Shown: positions 63,079 to 64,000 of the stretch, piece after piece | How positions within the stretch are numbered: position 1 is the first letter of the stretch | Layout: the number at the start of each line of letters is the position of its first letter | Assembly: GCA_050998755.1 (NCBI GenBank) | Contig: JBPCPW010000095.1 | Location: 15,193 to 79,192 of the forward strand | Source of the DNA: JAXDLW01 sp050998755 | Lineage (GTDB): Bacteria > Chloroflexota > Dormibacteria > DASZGP01 | Direction of reading: 5' to 3' | Length of the DNA stretch: 64,000 nucleotides | The notes under the pieces: generated by a model | What the model saw: only the letters and a program-made list of their open reading frames with translations | Told to the model about the DNA's origin: nothing | The model's database searches: none | Position numbers and translations under genes: made by a program

Positions 63079-64000
63079 GTGAGCGAGCAGACCCGCATTC
63101 CAGACCCCGACCTCGACCTACCCGAGCGCGAGCCCGAGTACGTCGAGTTCATCCGCAAGAAGTCCGAGGACTTCTCCGGCTGGTACAACGACGTGGTCCG
63201 CAAGGCCGAACTGGCCGACTACACCCCGGTGCGCGGCTGCATGGTCATCAGGCCCTACGGCTGGGCGCTGTGGGAGAACATCAGGGACGCGCTCGACGGG
63301 ATGATCAAGGCCACCGGGCACAGCAACATGTACTTCCCGCTGCTGATACCCGAGTCGATGCTGATGAAGGAAGCGGAGCACGTCGAGGGCTTCGCGCCCG
63401 AGGTGGCCTGGGTGACCCACGGCGGCAACGCCAAGCTGGAGGAGCGCCTGGCGATCCGGCCCACCAGCGAGACCATCATCGGCACCCTCTACAAGAAATG
63501 GATCCGCAGCTATCGCGACCTGCCCGTCCTCATCAACCAATGGGCGAACGTCATGCGCTGGGAGATGCGGACGCGGCTCTTCCTGCGCACGGCGGAATTC
63601 CTGTGGCAGGAGGGGCACACCTTCCATGCCACCAGCGAGGAGGCCGCCGACGAGGTGGCGAAGATGTTGGAGTGCTACCGGGTCTTGGCCGAGGAGTGGC
63701 TGGCGATGCCGGTGCTCCGTGGTAGGAAATCGCCGGCCGAGACCTTCCCGGGCGCCGACTATACGATGTCCATTGAGGCCCTGATGTCCGATGGCAAGGC
63801 GCTGCAATCGGGTACCAGTCATCACCTCGGACAGAACTTCACCAAGACCTACGAGATCGAGTTCGCCGACCGCGACAACCAGCGCAAGAACCCCTACAGC
63901 ACCAGCTGGGGGCTGTCCACCCGGGTGATCGGCGCCCTGATCATGTGCCACGGGGACGAGTCCGGCCTGGTCATGCCCCCGAAGGTCGCGCCGATCCAGG
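63079..64000 (+). CDS. proS: Prolyl-tRNA synthetase, archaeal/eukaryote-like type (partial)
   Basis: The 5' 307 codons of the gene, cut by the window end. Class II synthetase of the type without an editing insertion: KKSEDFSGWYNDVVRKAEL, VRGCMVIRPYGWALWENI, motif 2 around RTRLFLRTAEFLWQEGHTFH, and SGTSHHLGQNFTKTY. Start GTG 63079, 28 nt after ispG. Confidence 0.95.
   Translation, partial: MSEQTRIPDPDLDLPEREPEYVEFIRKKSEDFSGWYNDVVRKAELADYTPVRGCMVIRPYGWALWENIRDALDGMIKATGHSNMYFPLLIPESMLMKEAEHVEGFAPEVAWVTHGGNAKLEERLAIRPTSETIIGTLYKKWIRSYRDLPVLINQWANVMRWEMRTRLFLRTAEFLWQEGHTFHATSEEAADEVAKMLECYRVLAEEWLAMPVLRGRKSPAETFPGADYTMSIEALMSDGKALQSGTSHHLGQNFTKTYEIEFADRDNQRKNPYSTSWGLSTRVIGALIMCHGDESGLVMPPKVAPIQ

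Overview
The window is one contiguous stretch of GC-rich bacterial chromosome packed with core genes, nearly all on the + strand; only rpmB is on the - strand. The 16S gene, the large Alu-domain SRP RNA, the high GC, frequent GTG/TTG starts and a gene order mixing actinobacterial and Firmicutes-like blocks suggest a Chloroflexota / Dormibacterota-like lineage. This placement is an inference by eye.

Layout. 1-7.8 kb: CDP-alcohol phosphatidyltransferase, plsY, a secreted repeat protein, a GAF histidine kinase, SRP RNA (ffs), dnaX, ybaB, recR. 7.8-15.8 kb: a complete rRNA operon, 16S - tRNA-Ile(GAU) - tRNA-Ala(UGC) - 23S - 5S, with its promoter and both long processing stems. 15.8-22 kb: a REC-MinD/CpaE-type ATPase, a GT4 glycosyltransferase, an htrA - response regulator - histidine kinase cluster, tRNA-Leu(GAG). 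22-25 kb: an IlvG-like ThDP enzyme coupled to a FlK-like thioesterase, and a hexapeptide acyltransferase. 25-29.5 kb: rlmN and ribD-ribE-ribBA-ribH. 29.5-36.4 kb: rpmB divergent from asp23-fakA-degV-recG-rsmD-coaD-sepIVA-like. 36.4-48.2 kb: rpmF-fabD-fabG-acpP-rnc-smc-ftsY-DUF2007-ylxM-ffh-rpsP-khpA-rimM-trmD-rplS. 48.2-54.7 kb: rnhB-yraN-comM-dprA-topA-membrane protein. 54.7-64 kb: rpsB-tsf-pyrH-frr-uppS-cdsA-dxr-rseP-ispG-proS (cut by the window edge).

The most unusual object is the 23S gene. It is interrupted by four group I introns, after E. coli positions U1917, U1951, about U2473 and U2593 by my hand numbering. In each case the joined exons read as normal 23S, a P1 helix with a terminal U.G pair can be drawn, and the intron ends in G. 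The introns fall into two sequence families, (1917, 2593) and (1951, 2473). Each family has one member carrying a LAGLIDADG endonuclease gene and one short member without. The two endonucleases resemble each other although they sit in different loops (P6 versus P8) of different ribozyme families.

Other points: rpmB and recR have no usable ATG/GTG/TTG start and appear to begin at AUC behind a Shine-Dalgarno sequence; many genes have a TANNNT box only 6-10 nt before the start codon, the layout of leaderless mRNAs; SMC is short and lacks a recognisable hinge; and S16, KhpA and S2 carry long acidic tails.

The genes form coherent modules: the SRP pathway (ffs, ffh, ftsY, ylxM), translation and ribosome maturation, fatty-acid and phospholipid synthesis (plsY, fabD, fabG, acpP, cdsA, fakA/degV), MEP isoprenoid to undecaprenyl-phosphate (dxr, ispG, uppS), riboflavin synthesis, and DNA uptake/repair (comM, dprA, recG, recR, topA).
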